Positions 7,879 to 14,926 of a DNA stretch of 31,274 nt are shown piece after piece. The stretch covers positions 1-31,274 of the forward strand of contig JBBRIE010000004.1 in the NCBI GenBank assembly GCA_038221545.1, read 5' to 3'. A program made the position numbers and the translations under genes. The notes under the pieces were generated by a model that saw only the letters and a program-made list of their open reading frames with translations, did not search any database and was not told where the DNA came from. Every line of letters starts with the position of its first letter. The stretch's first letter is position 1. The DNA is from JBBQNY01 sp038221545 (GTDB lineage Bacteria; Pseudomonadota; Gammaproteobacteria; Xanthomonadales; Ahniellaceae).

Positions 7879-8457
7879 ATGGCCATCGAATTGCCCGCCC
7901 TGCCCTTTGCGCGCGAAGCGCTCGAGCCGCATATCTCCGGCGAGACCATCGACTTCCATTACGGCAAGCACCACAAGACCTACGTCGACAACCTCAACAA
8001 GATGATCAGCGGCACGGAACTCGACTCCCTGACCCTCGAGGATATCGTGCGCAAGGCCGAAGGCGCGATGTTCAACAACGCCGCGCAGGTCTGGAACCAC
8101 ACCTTCTACTGGAATTGCCTCTCGCCGGAAGGCGGCGGCAAGCCATCCGGTGCTCTGGCCAAGTCGATCGATGAGGCTTTCGGCTCCCACGATGCCTTCG
8201 TCGAGCAGTTCACGAAGACCGCGATCGGCACGTTCGGGTCCGGCTGGGCATGGCTGGTGCAGCGCAGCGACGGCACGCTGGCGATCATCAGCACGAGCAA
8301 CGCGGCGACACCGCTGACTGGCGAAGACAAGGCGCTGATGACCTGCGACGTGTGGGAGCACGCCTACTACATCGACTACCGCAACGCCCGGCCGAAGTAC
8401 CTCGAAGCATTCTGGAAGCTGGTGAACTGGGAATTCGTCTCCGCGCAGATGCGCTGA
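7879..8457 (+). CDS. sodB: Iron superoxide dismutase
   Basis: 192-residue cytosolic enzyme that converts superoxide to oxygen and hydrogen peroxide. The metal ligands are visible: His27 (HYGKHHKTY), His74 (NHTFYW), Asp157 and His161 (DVWEHAYYIDY). The Gln in FNNAAQVWNHTF (Gln70) is the N-domain position used by iron-type enzymes, and the length equals E. coli SodB (193), so Fe rather than Mn is favoured. The ATG at 7879 has GAGGAT at good spacing. The reading frame is open further upstream, but MAIELPALPF is the family's normal N-terminus. The 165 bases between its stop and purK hold GC-rich sequence with two partial copies of GGGGGACGCGG (near 8511 and 8561) and no gene. Confidence 0.96.
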   Translation: MAIELPALPFAREALEPHISGETIDFHYGKHHKTYVDNLNKMISGTELDSLTLEDIVRKAEGAMFNNAAQVWNHTFYWNCLSPEGGGKPSGALAKSIDEAFGSHDAFVEQFTKTAIGTFGSGWAWLVQRSDGTLAIISTSNAATPLTGEDKALMTCDVWEHAYYIDYRNARPKYLEAFWKLVNWEFVSAQMR

Positions 8458-8622
8458 GGCGCGACCGGGGTTCGGATCGACGCGGGAAGGCTGCGGCAGG
8501 ATTCACCCGGGGGACGCGGACGCGTCACGCTACGGTCGCGACGCGCGGAACGCCTGCACGGGGGACGCGGGACGACAGCCTGCCAGCCGCAGCATTTGCG
8601 CTGGCGCATGTGCAATCCCGTC

Positions 8623-9759
8623 CTACGACGGCAGGCACCGCAGCGCCGCGATCAGTGGCTCGCATTGGGCGCGCCGGTCCATTTGTCGCGCGAGGTTTTC
8701 GATGCGTGACGCGAGTTCGGAGCCAGTGACGGCGCAGACCGTCGCGTGCCCGAGCTTCCGCCCCGCGCGGGGGGCCTTTCCATAGTCGTGCCAGTGGACG
8801 TCGCTCGCCGACAATGCGGGCTCGCACGCAGGCAGTTCGCCCACCCAGTTCAGCATCGCCGCAGGTCCCCGGGCCGATGTATCGCCCAGTGGCAGTCCGA
8901 GCACTGCGCGAACGTGGTTCTCGAACTGCGAACACACGGAACCCTCGATCGTCCAGTGACCGGAATTGTGCACGCGCGGCGCCATCTCGTTGGCGAGCAG
9001 GCTGCCGCCGCACACGAACAGTTCCAGGGCGAACACGCCCACGTAGTCCAGGTGTTCAGCCACCGCGCGTGCATGCGCAACGCCCTGCGCGTCGAGCGTT
9101 CCGATAGACCAGGGCGCAAGGCTCACGGACAGGATGCCCTCCGCGTGCCAGTTGCGCGTCAGCGGCCAGGTGCGGAACTCGCCGTCGCGCCCGCGCACGG
9201 CGATGACGGACACCTCGGCGTCGAACGGGACGAACGCTTCGAGGATCAGGGAAGTGTGCCCGAGCACCTGCCACGCGCGCTCGATGTCGTCGCGGGCGTG
9301 GAGCCGGACCTGGCCCTTGCCGTCGTAGCCTAGCCGGCGCGTCTTGAGGATGGCGGGCAAGCCGATGCGGTCCACCGCAGCCTCGAGTTCCGCCAGCGAA
9401 TCGACCGCCGCGAACGCCGGGGTACCGATGCCAAGGCGCGTGAATACCTGCTTTTCGGCGAGCCGATCCTGCGTAACCGCGAGCGCGGAAGGCGCGGGGA
9501 ATACCGGCAACCTTGCCGCCAGCCATTCCGCGGATGCGGCAGGGACGTTCTCGAAGTCGAAGGTTACGACGTCGACCTGCGCGGCGAACCGGGCCAGCGC
9601 CTCGGTGTCGGTGAAATCGGCATGCAGCAGCGGCGCCACTTCCCCGGCGCACGCGTCGGCGGCGCTGTCGAGAATGCGGAAACGCGCGCCGAGCGGAGCG
9701 CCCGCGAGTGCCAGCATGCGGGCGAGTTGGCCACCACCCAGTATTCCGACGACGCTCAC
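8623..9759 (-). CDS. purK: N5-carboxyaminoimidazole ribonucleotide synthase PurK
   Basis: 378-residue ATP-grasp enzyme that uses ATP and bicarbonate to carboxylate AIR to N5-CAIR in purine synthesis. It starts with VVGILGGGQLARMLALAGAP. Motifs include TFDFENVPA, TQDRLAEKQVF, the ATP-grasp loop KTRRLGYDGKGQ, ILEAFVPFDAEVSVIAVR and NEMAPRVHNSGHWTIEGS. The start is a GTG at 9759: no in-frame ATG exists between the purE stop and the conserved N-terminus, and the frame upstream runs through purE. It lies 19 bp after purE, the normal purEK order. Length matches the family (about 355-385). Confidence 0.95.
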   Translation of the reverse strand: MSVVGILGGGQLARMLALAGAPLGARFRILDSAADACAGEVAPLLHADFTDTEALARFAAQVDVVTFDFENVPAASAEWLAARLPVFPAPSALAVTQDRLAEKQVFTRLGIGTPAFAAVDSLAELEAAVDRIGLPAILKTRRLGYDGKGQVRLHARDDIERAWQVLGHTSLILEAFVPFDAEVSVIAVRGRDGEFRTWPLTRNWHAEGILSVSLAPWSIGTLDAQGVAHARAVAEHLDYVGVFALELFVCGGSLLANEMAPRVHNSGHWTIEGSVCSQFENHVRAVLGLPLGDTSARGPAAMLNWVGELPACEPALSASDVHWHDYGKAPRAGRKLGHATVCAVTGSELASRIENLARQMDRRAQCEPLIAALRCLPS

Positions 9760-9778
9760 TGCGCGCGAATTCCGGGCA

Positions 9779-10288
9779 TCACGTGATGCGCGGATCGGGC
9801 CGAGCCAGCACCGCTTGCGTCTGTTCCTCGCGGAATCGATCGAGCGCGACCGCGAGCGCGGCATCGTGCAGGGCCAGCACCGCGATGGCGAACAGCGCGG
9901 CGTTGGCTGCTCCCGCGGGTCCGATGGCAAACGTTGCCACGGGAACACCGGTCGGCATCTGGACGATGGAGAGGAGCGAATCGACACCGCGCAGCATCTT
10001 GCCGGCGACCGGGACGCCCAGTACCGGCAGCGTGGTCTTGGCCGCCAGCATCCCCGCCAGGTGGGCCGCACCCCCCGCGCCCGCGATGAGAACCCTGAGC
10101 CCGCGTGCGCGCGCAGTCGATGCGTACTCGAACAGGAGGTCGGGCGTGCGGTGTGCCGACACCACGCGTACTTCAAACGCGACGCCGAATTCCTCGAGCA
10201 GGTCGGCGGCAGGCGACAGCGTCTCCCAGTCGGAGCGTGATCCCATCACCACTCCCACCAGCTTCGTCGCGCCGTTCGCGTCGTGCAT
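9779..10288 (-). CDS. purE: N5-carboxyaminoimidazole ribonucleotide mutase PurE
   Basis: 169-residue class I PurE that moves the carboxyl group of N5-CAIR to carbon 4, giving CAIR, directly after PurK in the pathway. Key motifs are MGSRSDWET (Ser17, Asp20 bind the substrate phosphate region), VVSAHRTPD (His46, the catalytic His), IAGAGGAAHLAGMLA and DSLLSIVQMPTGVPVATFAIG. Being next to purK supports the mutase rather than the animal-type carboxylase activity. The ATG at 10288 has a weak CAGG upstream. It diverges from the Trm112-like gene across 59 bases. Confidence 0.96.
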   Translation of the reverse strand: MHDANGATKLVGVVMGSRSDWETLSPAADLLEEFGVAFEVRVVSAHRTPDLLFEYASTARARGLRVLIAGAGGAAHLAGMLAAKTTLPVLGVPVAGKMLRGVDSLLSIVQMPTGVPVATFAIGPAGAANAALFAIAVLALHDAALAVALDRFREEQTQAVLARPDPRIT

Positions 10289-10347
10289 GGCCCGAACCTG
10301 GCAAAAACGTTATGTTACCAGTCCAGTCCATTGCTTCCGGCCGATCC

Positions 10348-10620
10348 ATGGCACTCGACAAGCGCCTGCTCGACATTCTCTGCTGCCCGGTGAGCAAGGT
10401 GGCGGTGCGCGTCGCGTCGGCACCGGAACTCGAGGCCCTCAACACTGCCATCGGGCTGGGGCAAGCGCTTGATGTAGCCGGAAAAACGCTGACGACGCCC
10501 ATCGGAGAAGCGCTCATCACCATGGACCGGCGCGTGATCTACCGGATCGAGGACGGCATCCCCGTGATGCTCGCCGACGAAGGCATCGGCACCACGCAGT
10601 TCATCGCGTTCCCGCGCTGA
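10348..10620 (+). CDS. Trm112 family protein (YcaR-like) with internal insertion
   Basis: 90-residue small protein. The N-terminus MALDKRLLDILCCPVSK and the C-terminal VIYRIEDGIPVMLADEGI match the Trm112/YcaR family. E. coli YcaR has about 60 residues; the extra length lies in the middle (about residues 22-60). The second zinc-type Cys after CP is Ser here (CPVS), as in several proteobacterial homologues that have lost zinc binding. Eukaryotic and archaeal Trm112 activates methyltransferases; the role of short bacterial versions is not settled. I chose the ATG at 10348 because it gives the family N-terminus; an in-frame ATG at 10315 is an alternative. nadC follows 48 bases later on the same strand. 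Confidence 0.8.
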   Translation: MALDKRLLDILCCPVSKVAVRVASAPELEALNTAIGLGQALDVAGKTLTTPIGEALITMDRRVIYRIEDGIPVMLADEGIGTTQFIAFPR

Positions 10621-10668
10621 CCACCGCCCGATGTCTTGCGCGCTTCGGGCGTTGAGGCTGCCCGCACC

Positions 10669-11526
10669 ATGACGCACCCGGACCGTCTGCAGCCGCCGGA
10701 TCCGTCGCGTGTCGCAGAGGATGTCGCGCGGGCGCTTGCCGAGGACCTGGGCAGCGGCGACGCGACCGCGGCGCTGGTGCCCGAGGGGCAGGCGGTGGCG
10801 CGTATCGTGAGCAAGGATCCGATCCCCGCCGTACTTGCCGGCGCTGCGTGGGCGCAGGGCTGTTTCCACGCGCTGGATCCCGACGCGACGATTGCATGGC
10901 TCATATGCGACGGCGAGCGCTTCGGTGAGGGCGATACGCTCTGCACCCTCCGCGGCGAGGCGCGGGCACTGCTCTCGGCGGAACGGTCGGCACTCAATTT
11001 CCTGCAGACGCTTTCCGGCACTGCGACCGCGACCGCGCTGCATGTCGCTGCGATCGCAGGGTCCGGCGCCCGCATCCTCGACACGCGCAAGACGTTGCCC
11101 GGATTGCGCCATGCGCAGAAATACGCAGTGCGGGCGGGCGGGGGCAGCAACCATCGCATCGGACTGTTCGACGCCGTGCTCATCAAGGAGAACCACATCG
11201 CCGCGGCGGGTGGCATCGCTGCCGCGGTGGCGTCCGCGCGAAGGCTCGCGCCCGAATTGCTGGTGGAGGTGGAGGTCGAGAACCTGCGCGAACTGGAGGA
11301 GGCGTTATCCGCATCCGTCGACCGGATCATGCTCGATGAGTTTGGTGCCGAGGATCGTGCTTGCGCCGTCGCGATGGTGCGTGGGCGGGCGCAACTCGAG
11401 GTTTCGGGGAACGTGACCCTGGACACAATCGCGGACATTGCGCGCAGCGGCGTCGATTTCATCTCGGTCGGCGCGATCACCAAGCACGTGCGCGCAGTCG
11501 ACCTCTCGCTGCGCATCTCCCGATGA
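10669..11526 (+). CDS. nadC: Nicotinate-nucleotide pyrophosphorylase (carboxylating), NadC
   Basis: 285-residue cytosolic enzyme that makes nicotinate mononucleotide from quinolinate and PRPP in de novo NAD synthesis. Diagnostic motifs are EDLGSGDATAALV, ERSALNFLQTLSGTAT, DTRKTLPGLRHAQKYAV (138-154), the GGGSNHRIGLFDAVLIKENHI block (about 157-177), and VEVEVENLREL near the C-terminal barrel. The ATG at 10669 has a GAGG upstream and gives normal family length; a TTG 33 bases earlier is possible but unlikely. nadA and nadB are not in the window. It converges on the FHA gene. Confidence 0.95.
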   Translation: MTHPDRLQPPDPSRVAEDVARALAEDLGSGDATAALVPEGQAVARIVSKDPIPAVLAGAAWAQGCFHALDPDATIAWLICDGERFGEGDTLCTLRGEARALLSAERSALNFLQTLSGTATATALHVAAIAGSGARILDTRKTLPGLRHAQKYAVRAGGGSNHRIGLFDAVLIKENHIAAAGGIAAAVASARRLAPELLVEVEVENLRELEEALSASVDRIMLDEFGAEDRACAVAMVRGRAQLEVSGNVTLDTIADIARSGVDFISVGAITKHVRAVDLSLRISR

Positions 11527-11627
11527 AATCCGCCCTCCCGCTGCGTTGAGCGGTCGCCCGCAGGTCGGGGGACGAGAGGCACTTCGCGCGCAGTCGCGGA
11601 CCGTCGCTCATCCCTTCCGGAGTTCTG

Positions 11628-11661
11628 CTGACCGCAAGCGTGGGAAAAATCTTGCGGTCAG
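11628..11661. repeat. 11-bp perfect inverted repeat between nadC and the FHA gene
   Basis: CTGACCGCAAG at 11628-11638 and its exact complement at 11651-11661 enclose a 12-base loop containing five A residues. The FHA stop codon (11658-11660, minus strand) lies inside one arm. Neither strand has a T-run after the stem, so a classical intrinsic terminator is doubtful, but the convergent position suggests 3'-end formation or mRNA protection. Confidence 0.5.
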
Positions 11662-12473
11662 AAGTAGCCGAGGAGCTTGAGCCCCGCCGCGATGACTGCG
11701 ACGACTCCGACTCCGACCAGCATCCAGACCCAGGCGGGTTGCGCGGGTTGCGCCCTGCGCGGCGCCGCGGCGCCCACCGGGACCGCAGGTTTGGCAGTGC
11801 TCGCGGGCGTCTCCATGCCGGGTGCGGTCACCTGGAAACGCAGCGTATCCAGCCGCAGTTCATCGCCGACCTTGAGCATTGCGTTCTCGACGCGCTTGTC
11901 GTTGACGTAGGTACCGTTGGAGGAACCGAGGTCCTCGACGCGCACCCCGTTCGGCGTGACTTCGAGCCGCGCATGACGGCGCGAAATCTCGTCGCTGGGA
12001 ATTGAAATCTCGCAATCCGCCTGGCGCCCGATGACCATGCTGCCGTACAGGGGCAGCGTCTTGCCGAACGTCACGCCTGACACGCCGCGCAACATGAAGC
12101 GTGGCAAGGCCATCCGCACCCGCGTGTGGCCATCGTCATCGCCCATCATCGGCATGGGTGGCAGCGGGGCCGGGGGCGCGGCAGCCGCCTTCTCCCCCGC
12201 GACGACGCGGGCGCCGACGCGGGCGAACAGCAGCAGGTCACCTACCTTGAATGCGGCGCCATCCGCCACCTGCCGGCCATTGATGACCACGACACTGGAG
12301 GCCTCGGGAATGCCGAGCCTCGCGGCGTCGCCATCGATGTGGATGACGCAATGCGCAGGCGCGATGCCCTCGGCGGCCAGCCGCACGTCCGAGTCCGGAT
12401 CGCTGCCGACCCGGTTCGCGCCAGGCTTGAGGGTGAACGCATCATGTTCGCCATTCGGAAACAACAGCTTCAT
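11658..12473 (-). CDS. Double-FHA-domain protein with C-terminal membrane anchor
   Basis: 271-residue protein. FHA domain 1 (about 18-85) is divergent: RVGSDPDSDVRL and APAHCVIHI are recognisable, but the full phosphothreonine pocket is not. FHA domain 2 (about 145-215) is canonical: VIGRQADCEISIPSDEISRRHARL followed by DLGSSNGTYVNDKRV. A Pro/Ala-rich linker leads to one hydrophobic helix (about 248-268, WVWMLVGVGVVAVIAAGLKL) at the very end, so the protein is probably tail-anchored with both FHA domains in the cytoplasm. FHA domains bind phosphothreonine peptides; no Ser/Thr kinase or secretion gene is nearby, so the partner is unknown. The ATG at 12473 has GGAGAG at ideal spacing. A TATCAT -10-like box at 12591-12596 (minus strand) may start its own transcript, although the -35 is poor. 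Confidence 0.85.
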   Translation of the reverse strand: MKLLFPNGEHDAFTLKPGANRVGSDPDSDVRLAAEGIAPAHCVIHIDGDAARLGIPEASSVVVINGRQVADGAAFKVGDLLLFARVGARVVAGEKAAAAPPAPLPPMPMMGDDDGHTRVRMALPRFMLRGVSGVTFGKTLPLYGSMVIGRQADCEISIPSDEISRRHARLEVTPNGVRVEDLGSSNGTYVNDKRVENAMLKVGDELRLDTLRFQVTAPGMETPASTAKPAVPVGAAAPRRAQPAQPAWVWMLVGVGVVAVIAAGLKLLGYF

Positions 12474-12568
12474 CCGCAACTCTCCGATCCTGCGTGGTGG
12501 CGAGTCGGGCCGGCGCCCCACTCGTCGTCGCCTGGCAGGCCTGCAAGCCGGCCAGGCCTTGGTTGCCG

Positions 12569-12586
12569 CACCGCCGGGTGGCGGTG
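12569..12586. repeat. Hairpin downstream of sspB
   Basis: CACCGCC and its complement enclose a 4-base loop. A second 7-bp inverted repeat (GCCTGGC 12530-12536, GCCAGGC 12551-12557) lies just beyond. Both fall between the sspB stop and the FHA start, with no T-run, so they may be structured 3' sequence rather than a clear terminator. Confidence 0.35.
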
Positions 12587-12625
12587 GAGCATGATAACGA
12601 TCCGCGCAGTCGCCTGAGCGCTGCT

Positions 12626-13075
12626 TTACTTCACGACCCTGAGGTGCGCGCCCCGTCTGGGCGGCGGCTTGCCTTCATCGCCGGCCGGCTCCATGTCGGG
12701 CACGTCCACCCCCAGCGCGTCCTTGGCAGACGACCCGCTGGCCGCCGCCTCGTCAGCAGGAAACATCATGCCCTGCCCGCTCTCCTTCGCATACACCGCG
12801 AGCAACGCCCCGATCGGCACCTCGATTCGGTGCGACACGCCACCGAAGCGGGCTTCAAACCGTATCCACTCGTTGCCGAGGTCCAGGGCGCCCACGGCGC
12901 GCGCAGCGACGTTGAGCACCACCTGGCCATCCGCGACCACGTGTGCAGGCACGCGCACGCCGGGTACACGTGCATTGACGAGCAGGTATGGCGACATGTC
13001 GTTGTCGTTGATCCAGTCATACATCGCACGCAGCATGTACGGGCGATTCGAACTCATGCCCCGCGGCCTGGTCAT
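12626..13075 (-). CDS. sspB: ClpXP protease specificity-enhancing factor SspB
   Basis: 149-residue adaptor that delivers ssrA-tagged proteins from stalled ribosomes, and other substrates, to ClpXP. The substrate-binding core is clear: RPYMLRAMYDWINDNDMSPYLLV, GQVVLNVAARAVGALDLGNEWIRFEARFGGVSHRIEVPIGALLAVYAKESGQGMMF. A flexible acidic, Pro-rich linker follows, ending in RRGAHLRVVK, the ClpX-binding XB tail, nearly the same as in E. coli. The ATG at 13075 overlaps the sspA stop as ATGA, which suggests coupling; an ATG at 13057 (MSSNRPYML) is an alternative. Forms the sspAB pair downstream of petABC. Confidence 0.93.
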   Translation of the reverse strand: MTRPRGMSSNRPYMLRAMYDWINDNDMSPYLLVNARVPGVRVPAHVVADGQVVLNVAARAVGALDLGNEWIRFEARFGGVSHRIEVPIGALLAVYAKESGQGMMFPADEAAASGSSAKDALGVDVPDMEPAGDEGKPPPRRGAHLRVVK

Positions 13076-13710
13076 GCGGCGGACGCGGGTCGCATCGAGC
13101 GTTCCTCGGCCGTGAGGCTGCGCTCAAAGCCAGGATGACGGAAGAGTTTCTCCGCGTAGTCCTCGATCGGCTTGGCTTCCCGCGGCAGAACCACGCCCAG
13201 CGCGGGCAGCCGCCAGAGCAGCGGCACCAGTGTGCAATCAGCGAGGGTGAATTCGTTGCTGAGGAAGAATTTCGACATCTTGAAGACGGGCAGGCTGCCG
13301 ATGACCTGCTCCCGCAGCCGCTTCCTGGAGGCCTCGCTGGTGGCTCGCGGGCCCTGGATGATCGACGCGACATGAGGGAACCAGTCGCTGACCAGCCGGG
13401 CAACGCCCAGCCGCACTCGCGCGCGCGACAGCGGATCGATGGGCATCAACGGCGGATGCGGATATCGCTCGTCGAGGTACTCGGCGATCACGCCCGTGTC
13501 GTACAACACCAGATCGCGATCCGCGAGGGTCGGCAGCGTGTGATACGGATTGAGGTCCAGCAAATCCTCGGGGGGAAAGGCGAGGTCGACCGGCACCAAT
13601 TCGAAGGCGACGCCTTTCGCGGCAAGGATCAAGCGGATGCGATGGCTGTCCAGGCCATCCCGCGAAGAAAACAGTGTGAGATTCGTGCGACCGCGGATAC
13701 TGGTAGCCAC
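13072..13710 (-). CDS. sspA: Stringent starvation protein A (GST-fold)
   Basis: 212 residues, the same length as E. coli SspA. The GST-like fold is seen in LTLFSSRDGLDSHRIRLILAAKG, DLNPYHTLPTLADRDLVLYDTGVIAEYLDERYPHPPLMP, FFLSNEFTLADCTLVPLLWRLPALG and the C-terminal LTAEERSMR. SspA binds RNA polymerase and affects stationary-phase and acid-stress gene expression; it lacks glutathione transferase activity in characterised members. The start is a GTG at 13710 with a GGAGG Shine-Dalgarno five bases upstream; the open frame continues to 13902 but the extra residues are low-complexity and not family-like. Followed by sspB with a 4-bp overlap. Confidence 0.93.
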   Translation of the reverse strand: MATSIRGRTNLTLFSSRDGLDSHRIRLILAAKGVAFELVPVDLAFPPEDLLDLNPYHTLPTLADRDLVLYDTGVIAEYLDERYPHPPLMPIDPLSRARVRLGVARLVSDWFPHVASIIQGPRATSEASRKRLREQVIGSLPVFKMSKFFLSNEFTLADCTLVPLLWRLPALGVVLPREAKPIEDYAEKLFRHPGFERSLTAEERSMRPASAA

Positions 13711-14077
13711 CGATGCCTCCACCCTGGACGCGGTGCCGGCGGCACTCGCACGAGGCGCCGCACGCGCGGCCTGCCTCACGTCAAGCCTACACCGCGCGCG
13801 GGTAAGGCGGAAAGCGCCGCACCACTGCCTGGGGCGGGGGAGTCGCGCGGCACCGCCGCGCGCCCCCGAAGCCACGGCAACGGTGGGCCGGGGCCGGATC
13901 ATCGCCGCAGGGTTGGCCGCCTACCTCCGCGGGTTTGGCGCAACACCGGGCCTTCCGCCGGCACGCCAGCTACGCAAGGGCTTTCAAGCCCGGCGCAGCC
14001 GCAGGACGGGAGTGGACTCGCTGAAATTCGCGAATCCCGCACGGGCAACCCCGGGCCACGCCAGAGTCGCGGGAGCC
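13711..14077. other. 367-bp gap between petC and sspA with two hairpins
   Basis: No gene was found. A strong GC hairpin sits at about 13834-13869: an 8-bp core, CGCGCGGC/GCCGCGCG, around an ACC loop, flanked by GGGGG and CCCCC. A small perfect hairpin, GGGCTT-TC-AAGCCC, lies at 13978-13991. Neither has a T-run on the minus strand. They could end or process the pet mRNA before sspAB, or form the sspA leader. No convincing sigma-70 promoter for sspA was seen. Confidence 0.45.
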
Positions 14078-14926
14078 TCAGTGCACGTCCCGCCAGTACT
14101 CCATCTTTAGCAACCAGGCGAGGAACGTGAAGAATGCCACGAACAGGATGACCCAGACGCCAATCTTCGTGCGTTTCAGTGCCGCCGGCTCCGCTGCGTA
14201 TTCCATGAAAGCGGTGATGTCGCGCACGCTCTGGTCGAACGCGTCGCCGGTCAGCGTACCTTCGGTAAGGGTCTCGAACTTGATGAAGCACCGGCCATCG
14301 ACTTCCGCCTGCCCAGGCGGGCAGTGGCCGGCAGACCCGTGCACCGCGGCCGGCTTGGGCTTGAACACTGCTCGCTGGGTGCCCTGCAGCTCCCACAGCA
14401 CGTTTGGCATCGAGGCATTCGGGAACACCGTGTTGTTCCAGCCTATCCGCGCCGTCGGGTCGACGTAGAAACCGCGCAGGTAGTTGTATATCCAGTCGCT
14501 GCCCCGCGCCTTGCCGGTCAGGGACAGATCCGGCGGTGCCTTGCCAAACCATTCCGTTGCCGCCTGGACCGGCATGGCGGCCTCCAGCGGGTCGCCGTAC
14601 TTGGCGCCGGTGAAAAGGAGGTTCTGCTCAACCTGCGCCTGCGTCAGCCCCATGTCCTCCGCGATGCGCGACGTGCGCAACAGCTTCATCGAATGACAGC
14701 CGGCGCAGTAATTCACGAACAACCGTGCGCCGCGCTGCAACGACGCGGTGTCGCCGAGATCGGTCTGCGCCGCATCGCCTGGCGTCAGCGCCCCACCGGC
14801 CGCGCTTGCCTGGAAGGATGCCACCGACGCGAGCAGCGCGACCACGCCGAGAATCAGCGCGGTCCGGAAGTGCTGCCTGCGGGACCGCGTGCTGGCGCGC
14901 GAACTCGTGGCAATGGGGTTACTCAT
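14078..14926 (-). CDS. petC: Cytochrome c1 of the bc1 complex
   Basis: 282-residue membrane-bound c-type cytochrome that takes electrons from the Rieske protein and passes them to soluble cytochrome c. An N-terminal signal segment (about 20-43) exports the domain. The heme-attachment site CAGCH is at 74-78 and the probable sixth ligand is Met173 in NASMPNVLW. Cys202 and Cys213 lie in a short insertion and could form a disulfide. One C-terminal helix (about 255-274) anchors it, leaving WRDVH in the cytoplasm. It overlaps petB by 8 bp (ATGAGTAA), a normal arrangement. It is last in petABC. Confidence 0.96.
   Translation of the reverse strand: MSNPIATSSRASTRSRRQHFRTALILGVVALLASVASFQASAAGGALTPGDAAQTDLGDTASLQRGARLFVNYCAGCHSMKLLRTSRIAEDMGLTQAQVEQNLLFTGAKYGDPLEAAMPVQAATEWFGKAPPDLSLTGKARGSDWIYNYLRGFYVDPTARIGWNNTVFPNASMPNVLWELQGTQRAVFKPKPAAVHGSAGHCPPGQAEVDGRCFIKFETLTEGTLTGDAFDQSVRDITAFMEYAAEPAALKRTKIGVWVILFVAFFTFLAWLLKMEYWRDVH

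Noticed and set aside
8458..8622. Two partial copies of GGGGGACGCGG after sodB
   Set aside because: Short, GC-rich and imperfect; not enough to call a repeat family or a terminator.
13711..13902. N-terminal extension of sspA
   Set aside because: The frame is open, but the added residues are Ala/Arg-rich and the GTG at 13710 has a perfect GGAGG site and gives the E. coli length.
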